Source of the DNA: an uncultured Oleispira sp.
Lineage (GTDB): Bacteria > Pseudomonadota > Gammaproteobacteria > Pseudomonadales > Oceanobacteraceae
Direction: 5' to 3'
Length of the DNA stretch: 64,000 nucleotides
Assembly (NCBI GenBank): GCA_913061415.1
Contig: CAJXUD010000001.1
Coordinates: 124,001-188,000 of the forward strand
The position numbers and the translations under genes were made by a program. Under the pieces are notes generated by a model that made no database searches, was not told the DNA's origin, and saw only the letters and a list, made by a program, of their open reading frames with translations. Position 1 is the stretch's first letter. Each line of letters starts with the position of its first letter. Shown here piece after piece: positions 19,499 through 28,181 of the stretch.

Positions 19499-20941
19499 AT
19501 GGTTACCAATACTGCAGAAGTCACCCCTCTAGACATTGAAATCATTCGGTTGAAAGAACTTTTTAGCCGCCAAAAAAGTGCTTACAACAAGACCCCAATG
19601 CCAACAGCAGAGCAGCGTATTGACCACCTGAAAGCGCTAAAAAACATCACAATTAAGTACCAAGACCAACTAGCAACAGCGGTTAATAAGGATTTTAGCT
19701 GTCGTTCAAAGGATGAAACCTTACTGGCTGAGATTCTAACCAGTGTAGAAGGCATCAACATGGCGATCAAAAAGACTCGCAAATGGATGAAGCCCAGTAA
19801 GCGCAGCGTCGGCATGTTGTTCGCACCGGCCAAAAACGAAGTACGATACCAGCCATTAGGCGTTATCGGGATTATTGTTCCTTGGAATTACCCTATTTTC
19901 TTGGCTATTGGCCCTTTAGTCGCGGCGCTATCGGCCGGTAACCGCGCCATGATTAAGATGTCGGAATTTACCCCAAATCTTAATCAAGTATTCAAAGCAA
20001 TGATCGCCGAAGTCTTTGATGAAAACCGCGTTTGCGTTATTGAAGGTGAAGCCGACGCTGCTATCGCGTTTACCGAACAGCCTTTTGACCACATTCTATT
20101 TACGGGTTCAACCGCCGTTGGTCGTTTTGTCATGGCGGCGGCGGCAAAAAACCTTACCCCAGTGACGTTAGAGCTTGGCGGGAAATCGCCCACCATCGTC
20201 TCCGATAATATTCCAATGAAAGATGCTGCCGAACGCATCTGCTTTGGTAAATCAATGAATGCAGGCCAAACCTGCGTTGCACCTGATTATATTTTGGTAC
20301 CTAAAGCAAAAGAAGAAGCCTTTATTAAAGCTTATATCGCCGCTTTTTCTAAGATGTACCCAACACTAAGAGATAATGGCGACTACACCGCCATTGTTAA
20401 CGATCGCCAATACCAGCGTCTAAGCAGCTGGATTAACGATGCGAAAGACAAAGGCGCGAAACTAACAAAGATTAACCCGGCGAACGAAGATTTATCCGCT
20501 GGCCGTAAATTAGCGCCCGTTATCGTTCAAAATATGAAAAACAATATGACCATTGCCGAAGAAGAGTTATTTGGTCCTATTTTGCCGATCATACCGTATG
20601 AATCTATGGACGAAGCAATTGCCTATATTAATGACCGTCCGCGTCCATTGGCGTTGTATTTCTTCGGCTATGATAAAAATGAACAGGATCATGTTTTAAA
20701 TAATACGCATTCTGGCGGAGTGAGCGTAAACGATACGTTAATGCACCTTGCACAAGAAGATATGCCTTTTGGCGGCATTGGTGATTCGGGCATGGGTCAT
20801 TACCACGGAAAAGAAGGCTTTATTACCTTCTCGAAAGCGAAGGCGGTTCACCGCAAAGGTCGTATCTCTACAGGTAGCCTAGCGCATCCTCCTTACGATA
20901 ATTCAATCCGTAAAATGATTTATACCTTTTTCATTCGCTGA
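19499..20941 (+). CDS. Aldehyde dehydrogenase, coniferyl-aldehyde dehydrogenase type
   Basis: A 480-residue NAD(P)-dependent aldehyde dehydrogenase. It has the substrate/cofactor segment VIGIIVPWNYP (about 121-131), the Rossmann FTGSTAVGR, the general-base glutamate in LELGGKSP (about 223-230) and the catalytic cysteine in NAGQTCVAPDY (about 258). The C-terminal hydrophobic tail (MIYTFFIR) is like class 3/CalB-type fatty aldehyde dehydrogenases. It should oxidise an aromatic or aliphatic aldehyde to the acid, downstream of the alcohol oxidation by the GMC flavoprotein in the same cluster. GGAG precedes the ATG. Confidence 0.92.
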   Translation: MVTNTAEVTPLDIEIIRLKELFSRQKSAYNKTPMPTAEQRIDHLKALKNITIKYQDQLATAVNKDFSCRSKDETLLAEILTSVEGINMAIKKTRKWMKPSKRSVGMLFAPAKNEVRYQPLGVIGIIVPWNYPIFLAIGPLVAALSAGNRAMIKMSEFTPNLNQVFKAMIAEVFDENRVCVIEGEADAAIAFTEQPFDHILFTGSTAVGRFVMAAAAKNLTPVTLELGGKSPTIVSDNIPMKDAAERICFGKSMNAGQTCVAPDYILVPKAKEEAFIKAYIAAFSKMYPTLRDNGDYTAIVNDRQYQRLSSWINDAKDKGAKLTKINPANEDLSAGRKLAPVIVQNMKNNMTIAEEELFGPILPIIPYESMDEAIAYINDRPRPLALYFFGYDKNEQDHVLNNTHSGGVSVNDTLMHLAQEDMPFGGIGDSGMGHYHGKEGFITFSKAKAVHRKGRISTGSLAHPPYDNSIRKMIYTFFIR

Positions 20942-21023
20942 TTAGCCGTATAACAGGAGTCTTTAAGGCAATGTCCAACGGGCTCCCAGAATGCAAAATA
21001 ACAAAAAAGAGATGAGAGAAACT

Positions 21024-21638
21024 ATGGACTCAAAAATTGATCAGGCACTGCCAACAACGCGCAGGGGCTTTTTACAGCTAGGCTTAATGGGTACCGCCAC
21101 ACTTGCATTGGGTAGCACAGTTGCAACACTCACTGGTTGCGCAACCCCACTAGAAAGAGATTCAACATTCAAGTTTTTAAAACCTGACGATCGAGCGTTA
21201 TTTGCCGCTCTTATTCCTCAAGTACTGAACAAGAGCTTCCCTGGGGATTTATCCGATAAGTCAGCAATGCGCCGTATGCTTTTATCATTAGACGATCTGA
21301 TCTATACCTTGCAGTACAATAATAGACACCAAATGCGCATGATGTTTGATGCCCTTGCCATGGCACCTATTCGTATGATCGCTGGTGCCTCTTGGACTGA
21401 CTGGGAAGATATGAGCCCGAAGCAAGTTAACGACTTTTTAATCGGCTGGCGCGATAGCAGCATTCAATTAAAACGCATGGGTTATGTATCGCTTACCAAG
21501 CTCATCAACATCAGCTGGTATTCGCAGCCGGAGTCTTTTGCCTCAACAGGTTACCCAGGACCACCGGTAAAAATTCCTACGCCAGTTTCACCAACACTAT
21601 CATCTATATCGTCAATAACAACAGCGGAGCAGAGCTAA
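21024..21638 (+). CDS. Tat-exported small subunit of a GMC dehydrogenase (gluconate 2-dehydrogenase subunit 3-like)
   Basis: A roughly 204-residue exported protein with a twin-arginine signal (TTRRGFLQLG) and a lipobox-like TLTGC at the end of the hydrophobic stretch, so it may be a Tat-dependent lipoprotein. The body (PDDRALFAALIPQVL, about 35 residues after the signal) resembles gluconate 2-dehydrogenase subunit 3. The next gene, overlapping by one base, encodes the flavin subunit, which has no signal of its own. I start at ATG 21024, preceded by GAGAG; ATGs at 20991 and 21012 are in frame, the latter overlapping a short upstream reading frame. Function as maturation and export partner is inferred. 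Confidence 0.8.
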   Translation: MDSKIDQALPTTRRGFLQLGLMGTATLALGSTVATLTGCATPLERDSTFKFLKPDDRALFAALIPQVLNKSFPGDLSDKSAMRRMLLSLDDLIYTLQYNNRHQMRMMFDALAMAPIRMIAGASWTDWEDMSPKQVNDFLIGWRDSSIQLKRMGYVSLTKLINISWYSQPESFASTGYPGPPVKIPTPVSPTLSSISSITTAEQS

Positions 21639-23263
21639 TGGCTAAGAAAAATTTTGAAGAAATCCGCGGCATTACCGACCCGATTTTAGAAGGCATCAGC
21701 AATGGTTGGATCACTTTAAATGCGGGGGACTATACCCAGTCTGCAACACTAGAAGCAGATGTAGCCATTATTGGTACAGGCGCAGGCGGTGGCGTAACCG
21801 CCGAAATTCTTGCTAAGGCCGGCTTAAAAGTTTTATTGATTGAAGAAGGGCCACTTAAAAGCACTAACGATTTTAAGATGGATGAGCGCGAAGCTTATAA
21901 AGACTTATACCAAGAAAACGCAGGCCGCATGAGTAAAGACGGCGCTATGTCGATTTTACAAGGTCGCTGCGTAGGTGGTACAACCGTCATCAACTGGACC
22001 TCTAGCTTCCGTACACCCGAGCAAACACTGCAATATTGGAGTGATGAATTTAAGACGGAAGGTGTGTCAAAAGAAGAGATGGCGCCTTGGTTCGATAAAA
22101 TGGAAAAGCGTTTAAACATTGCGCCATGGGCCTTTCCAGCGAATGAAAATAATGCAGTATTGATGCGCGGTGCAGATGCCCTCGATATTTCATGGAAAGC
22201 CATTCCTCGAAACGTCGCTGGTTGTTGGAACTTAGGTTACTGCGGTACCGGTTGCCCAACCAATGCTAAACAATCCATGCTCGTTACCACGATTCCTGGT
22301 GCCATGAATGACGGTAGCCAATTGCTTTACAGTGCTCGCGCTGAACGCTTAATCATAGAAGACGATAAAGTGACGGGCATTGAAATTACTGCTTTGGATA
22401 AGAGCTATCGCCCAACCGGTATTAAGCTTACCGTTAAAGCACCGACGGTCGTATTATCGGCTGGCGGCATTAATGGCCCCGCGATGATGCTGCGCTCTGA
22501 GGCTCCTGACCCTAAAGGCTTGGTCGGTAAGCGCACCTTCTTCCACCCAACCATTTTTTCGTTCGCTGAATTTGAACAAGAAATTAATCCTTATTATGGC
22601 GCACCCCAAGCGATTTATTCAGACCACTTTCAATGGGAGACCGTCGACGGCCCAGTAGGCTATAAGCTAGAAGTCCCGCCACTACATCCTGGCTTAACCT
22701 CGGCTCTGTTAATGGGGCATGGTGAATCTCACTTTGATGACATTCGTAAACTCCCCAACATGAACGGCATGATTTCTTTGCTACGCGATGGTTTTAATGA
22801 AGAGAGCATCGGTGGCACCATCGAATTAGCCAGTGACGGCTCAGCCATTATTGACTACCCGTTTACTGACTACCTTTGGGAAGGCGTTAAGCGTACACAC
22901 TTAACCATGGCTGAAATACAGTTTGCAGCGGGTGCTAAATCCGTTAAGCCTGCTCACGTTGATGCCAAATTCGAAACTTCATGGGAAGCATCCAAAGCCG
23001 CTATCAATGAACTATCTTACGAGGCTTGCAGAGCATTAGTAGGCAGTGCCCATGTTATGGGTGGCATGGCAATGGGTGAAGATTTAGATCGTTGCGTTGT
23101 TAACAGTCAAGGTAAGTATCATTACCTCGACAACCTCTACGTGATTGATGGTTCTATTTTTCCAACCAGTATTGGTGCCAACCCACAGCTATCCATTTAT
23201 GGAATGGCGTGCCGTCTGGCGACAGGTTTGGCGGTAAAGCTGACCGGTAAGACGCCCGCTTAA
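21638..23263 (+). CDS. GMC-family FAD-dependent alcohol dehydrogenase/oxidoreductase
   Basis: A 541-residue glucose-methanol-choline flavoprotein. The FAD motif VAIIGTGAGGGVTAEILAK (about residues 44-62), GGTTVINW and the C-terminal NPQLSIYGMACRLA segment with the catalytic region (GSAHVMGGMAMG) are visible. A Cys-rich stretch (CWNLGYCGTGCPTNAK) matches long-chain alcohol and bacterial GMC dehydrogenases. It likely oxidises an alcohol and passes electrons to quinone or a cytochrome. The start overlaps the small-subunit stop (TAATG). No signal peptide is seen; export with the Tat subunit is plausible, as for bacterial FAD-glucose dehydrogenase. Confidence 0.9.
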   Translation: MAKKNFEEIRGITDPILEGISNGWITLNAGDYTQSATLEADVAIIGTGAGGGVTAEILAKAGLKVLLIEEGPLKSTNDFKMDEREAYKDLYQENAGRMSKDGAMSILQGRCVGGTTVINWTSSFRTPEQTLQYWSDEFKTEGVSKEEMAPWFDKMEKRLNIAPWAFPANENNAVLMRGADALDISWKAIPRNVAGCWNLGYCGTGCPTNAKQSMLVTTIPGAMNDGSQLLYSARAERLIIEDDKVTGIEITALDKSYRPTGIKLTVKAPTVVLSAGGINGPAMMLRSEAPDPKGLVGKRTFFHPTIFSFAEFEQEINPYYGAPQAIYSDHFQWETVDGPVGYKLEVPPLHPGLTSALLMGHGESHFDDIRKLPNMNGMISLLRDGFNEESIGGTIELASDGSAIIDYPFTDYLWEGVKRTHLTMAEIQFAAGAKSVKPAHVDAKFETSWEASKAAINELSYEACRALVGSAHVMGGMAMGEDLDRCVVNSQGKYHYLDNLYVIDGSIFPTSIGANPQLSIYGMACRLATGLAVKLTGKTPA

Positions 23264-23276
23264 TACGCTTATTCTG

Positions 23277-23316
23277 GCCCATGTTAATTATTGCTTATTT
23301 ATTAATTAACGTGGGC
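23277..23316. terminator. Long hairpin between convergent genes
   Basis: GCCCATGTTAATTA (23277-23290) pairs with TAATTAACGTGGGC (23303-23316) over 14 bases with a single G-U, around a 12-base loop. It separates the GMC gene from the convergent thioredoxin-like gene and overlaps the 3' end of the latter. No T-tract. Confidence 0.6.
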
Positions 23317-23801
23317 TGAAATAATTCTAATAATTCAGCCGAGGTTAAAGCCCCCCTTAACCGCTTAACCTTTCCTTTAATCGGGAAGAAGTAACTTCTA
23401 GGTAAATCACCAAACCAACGAGCGTCGATATCATAGCGAAGCTTCTCTTCATCGGCATCTGAAAAAATCCAATTATCCAACGTCAACAAATTATATTTTT
23501 CCAATAATGTTTTTACTCGTGCCTGTTCTTCGAGCCCATCCGTATTAATAAGCGTTAATTGGTATTCAGGATACTGTTGATTTAATACTGAGACTTTTTT
23601 TAATTCCTTAATGCAGGGCGGACAATCAAACGACCAAAGAATAACAAGATGATCTTTTTTATCTTTCTCCTTAACTATTTTTTCAAAACTTCCCACATCA
23701 AATAATTTTAGATCAGTGGGCGAACTTGCCTGCACAGAATTCGGTAGGGTTACCGCGGGCAGAATTGATATAGCAAAAAGTAATACCAAAAATCGCTTCA
23801 T
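23295..23801 (-). CDS. Exported thioredoxin-like protein (TlpA type)
   Basis: A 168-residue protein with a cleavable signal peptide (about residues 1-25) and a thioredoxin fold containing WSFDCPPCIKEL (Cys at about 60 and 63) and a cis-proline segment (DLPRSYFFP). It is probably a periplasmic thiol reductant or oxidant. It lies three bases after the Asp-box protein, which has several cysteines, so keeping those cysteines reduced is a reasonable guess at its role. AT-rich, like the two genes before it. Confidence 0.87.
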   Translation of the reverse strand: MKRFLVLLFAISILPAVTLPNSVQASSPTDLKLFDVGSFEKIVKEKDKKDHLVILWSFDCPPCIKELKKVSVLNQQYPEYQLTLINTDGLEEQARVKTLLEKYNLLTLDNWIFSDADEEKLRYDIDARWFGDLPRSYFFPIKGKVKRLRGALTSAELLELFQPTLINK

Positions 23802-23804
23802 TCA

Positions 23805-25043
23805 TTATTCCCCGACAGTTTCAAAACGATAGCCTTCATCCTGAGTATGCCAACTCAAATACACAGTTTCTGAATCTTTAACCAATTGAGGATGATCGGA
23901 AGAACCTGCGGTAGTACTCACTATTTTATTTTTACTCCAGCTGATACCAGAGTCTTTCGATTCCTTCATTAAAATATCTGTTTCTTTACCATCAAATTCT
24001 TTCCAAACCAAGAAGACAGTTTGATCAATAGAAAGTACATAAGGATGCGCAGACTGCTTATCGGCTTGGCCAAAACCCATCGGCTTATAATCACCTATAT
24101 TAAAACCCGATACACTATTACCGTAAAACAATACATGATCTCCCTCAGTGTCGTTAAACCACGTAGAATGAACAATATTATTACCATCAACATCCAATGC
24201 GGGGCCGTGATGCGGGCAGCCATTAATTTTCCACTGCTCGTTGCTCAAGCGTATTTTCTTCGCAGGTTTCAAGGCCGAGCTGAACGTTATTAAACTGTGG
24301 TCACGAATTTGATTATTAACATCATTGCCATAAATATCACGCCAAGCAATCACCGGTAAATTGTTATTATCTAACGCCATAGCAATGCGACAGCACACAC
24401 AGGAGTTATCCGACAGATTTATATTTTCACTAAACGTCTTACCTTGATCAGCAGAATAACTGTAATACAAAGCACCACCAATATATTCCTGTTGCTTGTC
24501 TTTTGCGGCTTGCTGATCGCGTTTATCCAACCAACTGATAAAAACTTTGCCATCATCACTAACAACCATAGAATCAAAGCGGTGACTTATTTCCTGCAGG
24601 TCATCATTCACGGTAATAGGCTGACTGAAACTTTTACCGCCATCAACAGAGCGACTAAAACGAATATTTCCGGTATAGGGTTTATTCAAAGACTGTGTCC
24701 ATGAAATATAAATATTGCCGGTATTATCCAACTGAATTTTTGCGCGATTCTCAGCGCGAGCAGCAATTTTTTCAGGGGCACGATTCACAATAGAAGGGGC
24801 TGAGTAACTCTGACCTTGATCACTAGAATACTGAACATAAACATGACCAGCAAAGACCCAAGCCAACCATAACTTACCATCAGGTCCAAAGCTCGCAGAA
24901 GGTGCCTTAGCGCACTTGAGCGAGGCAATGGTGCAAGCAACTCCATTCACTCCCTTGCCTGTAGCAGAAGCACCATGCTGCATCGCATGGCTACTGCTAA
25001 AGCACAGTAAGATGATGAACAAAAATGATGCTAACCTGAACAT
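23805..25043 (-). CDS. Exported Asp-box/BNR (sialidase-like) protein with conserved Cys/His motifs
   Basis: A 412-residue protein with a signal peptide (about 1-20) and a probable six-bladed propeller with Asp-box repeats (for example SSDQGQSY, SVDGGKSF, SADQGKTF, SKDSGISW). It carries NSCVCCR (about 215) and CPHHGP (about 275), which look like metal-binding or redox sites, and an N-terminal Cys pair. I recall similar sialidase-annotated proteins with these two motifs, of unknown function. The arginine triad of true sialidases is not evident, so glycosidase activity is doubtful. It sits between a TonB receptor and a thioredoxin-like gene in one probable operon. Confidence 0.8.
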   Translation of the reverse strand: MFRLASFLFIILLCFSSSHAMQHGASATGKGVNGVACTIASLKCAKAPSASFGPDGKLWLAWVFAGHVYVQYSSDQGQSYSAPSIVNRAPEKIAARAENRAKIQLDNTGNIYISWTQSLNKPYTGNIRFSRSVDGGKSFSQPITVNDDLQEISHRFDSMVVSDDGKVFISWLDKRDQQAAKDKQQEYIGGALYYSYSADQGKTFSENINLSDNSCVCCRIAMALDNNNLPVIAWRDIYGNDVNNQIRDHSLITFSSALKPAKKIRLSNEQWKINGCPHHGPALDVDGNNIVHSTWFNDTEGDHVLFYGNSVSGFNIGDYKPMGFGQADKQSAHPYVLSIDQTVFLVWKEFDGKETDILMKESKDSGISWSKNKIVSTTAGSSDHPQLVKDSETVYLSWHTQDEGYRFETVGE

Positions 25044-25073
25044 AAAATTAACCTTTTATAAATTGATACTAAA

Positions 25074-27155
25074 TCAAAATGAATAACTAGCAGATACATA
25101 CGCAGTGCGTGGCATACCTGGCGAGTATTCAAACGTTTCAGGATTACCATAAGCCGCTGGTTTATAAGTTGAATTAGTCGCATACGTTTTATCTTCTAAA
25201 TTTAAAATACGCGCACTCACTTTAAACTCAGGGGTTACGGGGTAATTAAAACGAATATTTAATAACTGATGACCTTTATACGTTTCCGTATTCGCTTGGT
25301 CCATCCAGTATTGCCCTAAATGAGAAAGCTCTAACTCAACCTTACCACCGTTTAATTGGCTAGGATGATAACCTAAAGCAACATTACCAATATCTCTCGG
25401 CGCCGCTTCTAATTGATTATCACTATAGTCTGTTGTCGAATTCGGTTTCCAATCTTCGTAGGTGAATTCGGTATAGGCATAAGAAACTGCAAGATCGATA
25501 TCGTTACTCAACGGTGCTGTTAAACCTGTTTCAATGCCTTGGTGTAATGTTTTACCCGCGTTCATTGTTTCACTACTACCATCAGCATGCTTGAAGGTTA
25601 AAATATCATCTTCCTTCACCATGTAATAAACCGAGATTTCATAATTCACTTTGCTAATGGTTTTTCCACGCAAACCAATCTCATAGTTATCCACTTTTAC
25701 CGGATCAAGCTTAACCGTATTAGTCGCCTTTCCTTGACGGAATAACTGACTCTGCGACGGCACTCGAAACGCATGGCGATAAGAAGCAAACGTATTTAAT
25801 TGATCGTTAATTGCATACGTCATACCCAATTTAGGACTTAAGTGTTGATACTCAACATCGGTATCTTCAGGGCGTCTATGATTGCCGGTATCGATATCCG
25901 TTAAATTATTTTCATAGTCATAACGCATGTGATCAAAACGCAAACCCGCATTCACTCTTAACTTATCGGTCGGCGAGGTTTCAATATGGGCATAAGGCGA
26001 GATAGACGAAAAGGTCACGTCATAGTCATACAGTTTTTCTTTAACTGTATAATCAACAAAATAGTTACCTTCTTTTGTCACATCAATTTTATTTTGATCC
26101 ATCGAACCTGGGCTGTAATCAATATCGGTTCCAACAATTAAACGCGTACGCATTGGTGTGAAATCTTGACGATATTTCATCATCACACCCGCCGACTTGT
26201 TTTCCGTTTTATACGTATTCGGATCGTAACTTAACGACCAGTTCGGTAATAACTCCATGCTGTTATAACGGAAGTAAGGGGTAATGCTATAAAGACTCGC
26301 ACCCACTTCTTTTTCGAACGCACTGGATAAACGTAACGATTCAACTTTGCGCATAGAGATAGGCGTGTAATTACGTGTTGGATGATTTTTATAATCGTCT
26401 TCTAGCAAACGCGAAGAACCCGCTGTTTGTTGATCAATGTTTGAAAAATTCAAAACGGTTTTAACTTTAGTACCGTTATCTAAAAAAGAATCCAAACGAA
26501 CATTCGCACTTTGACGATCGTATTCGGTCGAGTCTCTCCAGCCATCGGTATGAGTCAGGTTTAAATCGGCACGAATGCCATGATTCAAACTCGCAGTTCC
26601 ACCCCCTAATAGCAAACGCTGCCAACCAAAGCTGCCTACCTCTAAACTCACATCGCCCTCAGTTTCTTCTGGTGCAGCCTTAGTACTCACGTTAATAACC
26701 GCTGCCATCGCATCGCTTCCATGCAAAGCACTGCCTGGGCCTTTGCTGACTTCAATGCCCGCAGACTGAGGCACGTTAATCTCATACAACGCATTGTGAT
26801 TAAAGAAACCCGTAGAGCGAGTCGGAATACCATCTTCCAAATAAAGATACACAGCACCGGTCGTAATCGGCTGGCGAATTGCTGTCATGTGGCCTTCGCC
26901 ACCCGTAACATTCACATGCACACCCGGCATGCGATTTAATACTTCAGAAGGATGACCTGGTTGTAAAAACTCGATGTCTTCTTGGCTAATCTGACTGGTA
27001 CTGGCAGAAGTTTCTGACTTTAATGCGGCTTCGCGCGTATCGGTAATCGTAACAGGCGCAAGTTCAACTTCGTCGTTATTAACTTGTGCGGCGAGTGTAA
27101 AAGAAGGGTATAAAAGGGTAGCAATGGCTAACGCTAATGGCTGCTTATGTTTCAT
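25074..27155 (-). CDS. TonB-dependent outer-membrane receptor
   Basis: A 693-residue outer-membrane receptor with a signal peptide (MKHKQPLALAIATLLYPSF, cut near AQA-like LAAQ), a TonB-box region (APVTITDTRE), a plug domain (VLNRMPGVHVN to VINVSTK) and a beta-barrel ending in aromatic YSF. I start at 27155; the reading frame extends 31 residues upstream, but that part is not signal-like. Substrate is unknown. It heads a probable operon with the Asp-box and thioredoxin-like genes. No histidine-rich loops or clear Fur or Zur site were seen; a 12-base palindrome lies upstream at 27249. Confidence 0.9.
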   Translation of the reverse strand: MKHKQPLALAIATLLYPSFTLAAQVNNDEVELAPVTITDTREAALKSETSASTSQISQEDIEFLQPGHPSEVLNRMPGVHVNVTGGEGHMTAIRQPITTGAVYLYLEDGIPTRSTGFFNHNALYEINVPQSAGIEVSKGPGSALHGSDAMAAVINVSTKAAPEETEGDVSLEVGSFGWQRLLLGGGTASLNHGIRADLNLTHTDGWRDSTEYDRQSANVRLDSFLDNGTKVKTVLNFSNIDQQTAGSSRLLEDDYKNHPTRNYTPISMRKVESLRLSSAFEKEVGASLYSITPYFRYNSMELLPNWSLSYDPNTYKTENKSAGVMMKYRQDFTPMRTRLIVGTDIDYSPGSMDQNKIDVTKEGNYFVDYTVKEKLYDYDVTFSSISPYAHIETSPTDKLRVNAGLRFDHMRYDYENNLTDIDTGNHRRPEDTDVEYQHLSPKLGMTYAINDQLNTFASYRHAFRVPSQSQLFRQGKATNTVKLDPVKVDNYEIGLRGKTISKVNYEISVYYMVKEDDILTFKHADGSSETMNAGKTLHQGIETGLTAPLSNDIDLAVSYAYTEFTYEDWKPNSTTDYSDNQLEAAPRDIGNVALGYHPSQLNGGKVELELSHLGQYWMDQANTETYKGHQLLNIRFNYPVTPEFKVSARILNLEDKTYATNSTYKPAAYGNPETFEYSPGMPRTAYVSASYSF

Positions 27156-27248
27156 TTTCAACTTCGCTATAAAGGACTGAGTGAAAGGAATTGAACGCAG
27201 TCTATAGAGGCCGTTGAGATTTGAAAATGTGGCACATTGTCGCACCAC

Positions 27249-27260
27249 TGACCTAGGTCA
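27249..27260. promoter_or_regulatory. Perfect 12-base palindrome upstream of the TonB receptor
   Basis: TGACCTAGGTCA lies 94 bases before the receptor start. It could be an operator for a dimeric regulator. It does not resemble Fur, Zur or CueR sites. Confidence 0.35.
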
Positions 27261-27280
27261 TTATGTGGTTCACAAGAGAT

Positions 27281-27325
27281 GATCATCTAGAGAAGTTTTA
27301 AAAACTAGTTTAACTCTAGATGGTC
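27281..27325 (-). terminator. Hairpin after mscS
   Basis: GATCATCTAGAG (27281-27292) and CTCTAGATGGTC (27314-27325) form 12 pairs with one wobble around a 21-base AT-rich loop, 20 bases past the mscS stop codon. No T-tract follows on the minus strand, so its efficiency as a terminator is uncertain; it could also affect the receptor leader. Confidence 0.45.
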
Positions 27326-27344
27326 ATTTTAAATTTTCTAAAGA

Positions 27345-28181
27345 CTATAAATCATAACCTTCTTTTTCAATGATCAATTTACAATGAGGGAACGGAATCT
27401 CAATGCCTTCAGCATCTAATGCCTTCTTCATTTGTTCAGGTACTGAATACAAAACATCAAAATAATGTTCACCTTTGCAGAAAGGGCGTACCAAGAAATC
27501 TACTGAGCTATCATTCAATGTTTCAACTTCAACAAACGGTGCAGGATCTTTCAAAATATGAGGGTGGTTAGCAAGTACCGAATTAATTACCTTACGCACC
27601 GCATCCGTATTTTCTTTATAAGCAACGCCAAAATGCATATCAACACCACGGACTTTATGGTGAGAGTGATTAGTGATTTGGCTTCCCCAAATTTCACTAT
27701 TCGGAATGATAATTTGCTGATTATCAAACGTTTGTAACACCGTGGTGAATAAATCGATTTCTTGAACATTACCAAAACACCCAGCAGCATTAATGAAATC
27801 ACCTGCTTTATAAGGACGGAATATTAGCAACATAACGCCAGCGGCCAAATTCGATAATGTCCCTTGTAATGCTAAGCCTACCGCTAAACTGGCTGCGCCT
27901 AAAAGCGCGATAATCGATGCGGTCTGTACACCAAAACGATTAAGCACTGCGATAGCAACAAACGCTAAAACAACGTATTTACCAATACTGCCTAAAAACC
28001 GGAATAATGTATCGTCAAGATTGGGATGACTTTCTCCGACCTTACAAATAAGAGTATTTACTTTGTTCGCGACGAATAAACCAATAATGAGAATCAAAGC
28101 GGCAAAAAGAACGTTTGTTCCTCCCGCAATAATATCGGGTAGGTATTGGTCGATGTTGATTTTATTGACTAAATCGTTCAT
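27345..28181 (-). CDS. mscS: Small-conductance mechanosensitive channel, MscS family
   Basis: A 278-residue inner-membrane channel that releases solutes on hypo-osmotic shock. It has three transmembrane helices; the pore helix and beta-domain entry read VGLALQGTLSNLAAGVML (about residues 100-117) followed by FRPYKAGDFI, as in E. coli MscS, and a cytoplasmic C-terminal cage. I start at ATG 28181 with AAGGA eight bases upstream, since an upstream in-frame start adds 19 residues with no family match. Promoter candidates on the minus strand are TTGCCT (28233-28238) and TATTCT (28211-28216), 16 bases apart. Confidence 0.94.
   Translation of the reverse strand: MNDLVNKINIDQYLPDIIAGGTNVLFAALILIIGLFVANKVNTLICKVGESHPNLDDTLFRFLGSIGKYVVLAFVAIAVLNRFGVQTASIIALLGAASLAVGLALQGTLSNLAAGVMLLIFRPYKAGDFINAAGCFGNVQEIDLFTTVLQTFDNQQIIIPNSEIWGSQITNHSHHKVRGVDMHFGVAYKENTDAVRKVINSVLANHPHILKDPAPFVEVETLNDSSVDFLVRPFCKGEHYFDVLYSVPEQMKKALDAEGIEIPFPHCKLIIEKEGYDL

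Noticed and set aside
23805-25043. Asp-box protein considered as a true sialidase
   Set aside because: Asp boxes alone mark a propeller fold; the catalytic arginine triad and neighbouring sialic acid genes are not seen.
25074-27155. TonB receptor considered as a zinc, iron or copper receptor of known type
   Set aside because: No His-rich or Met-rich signature and no clear Fur, Zur or copper-regulator site upstream; the substrate is left open.
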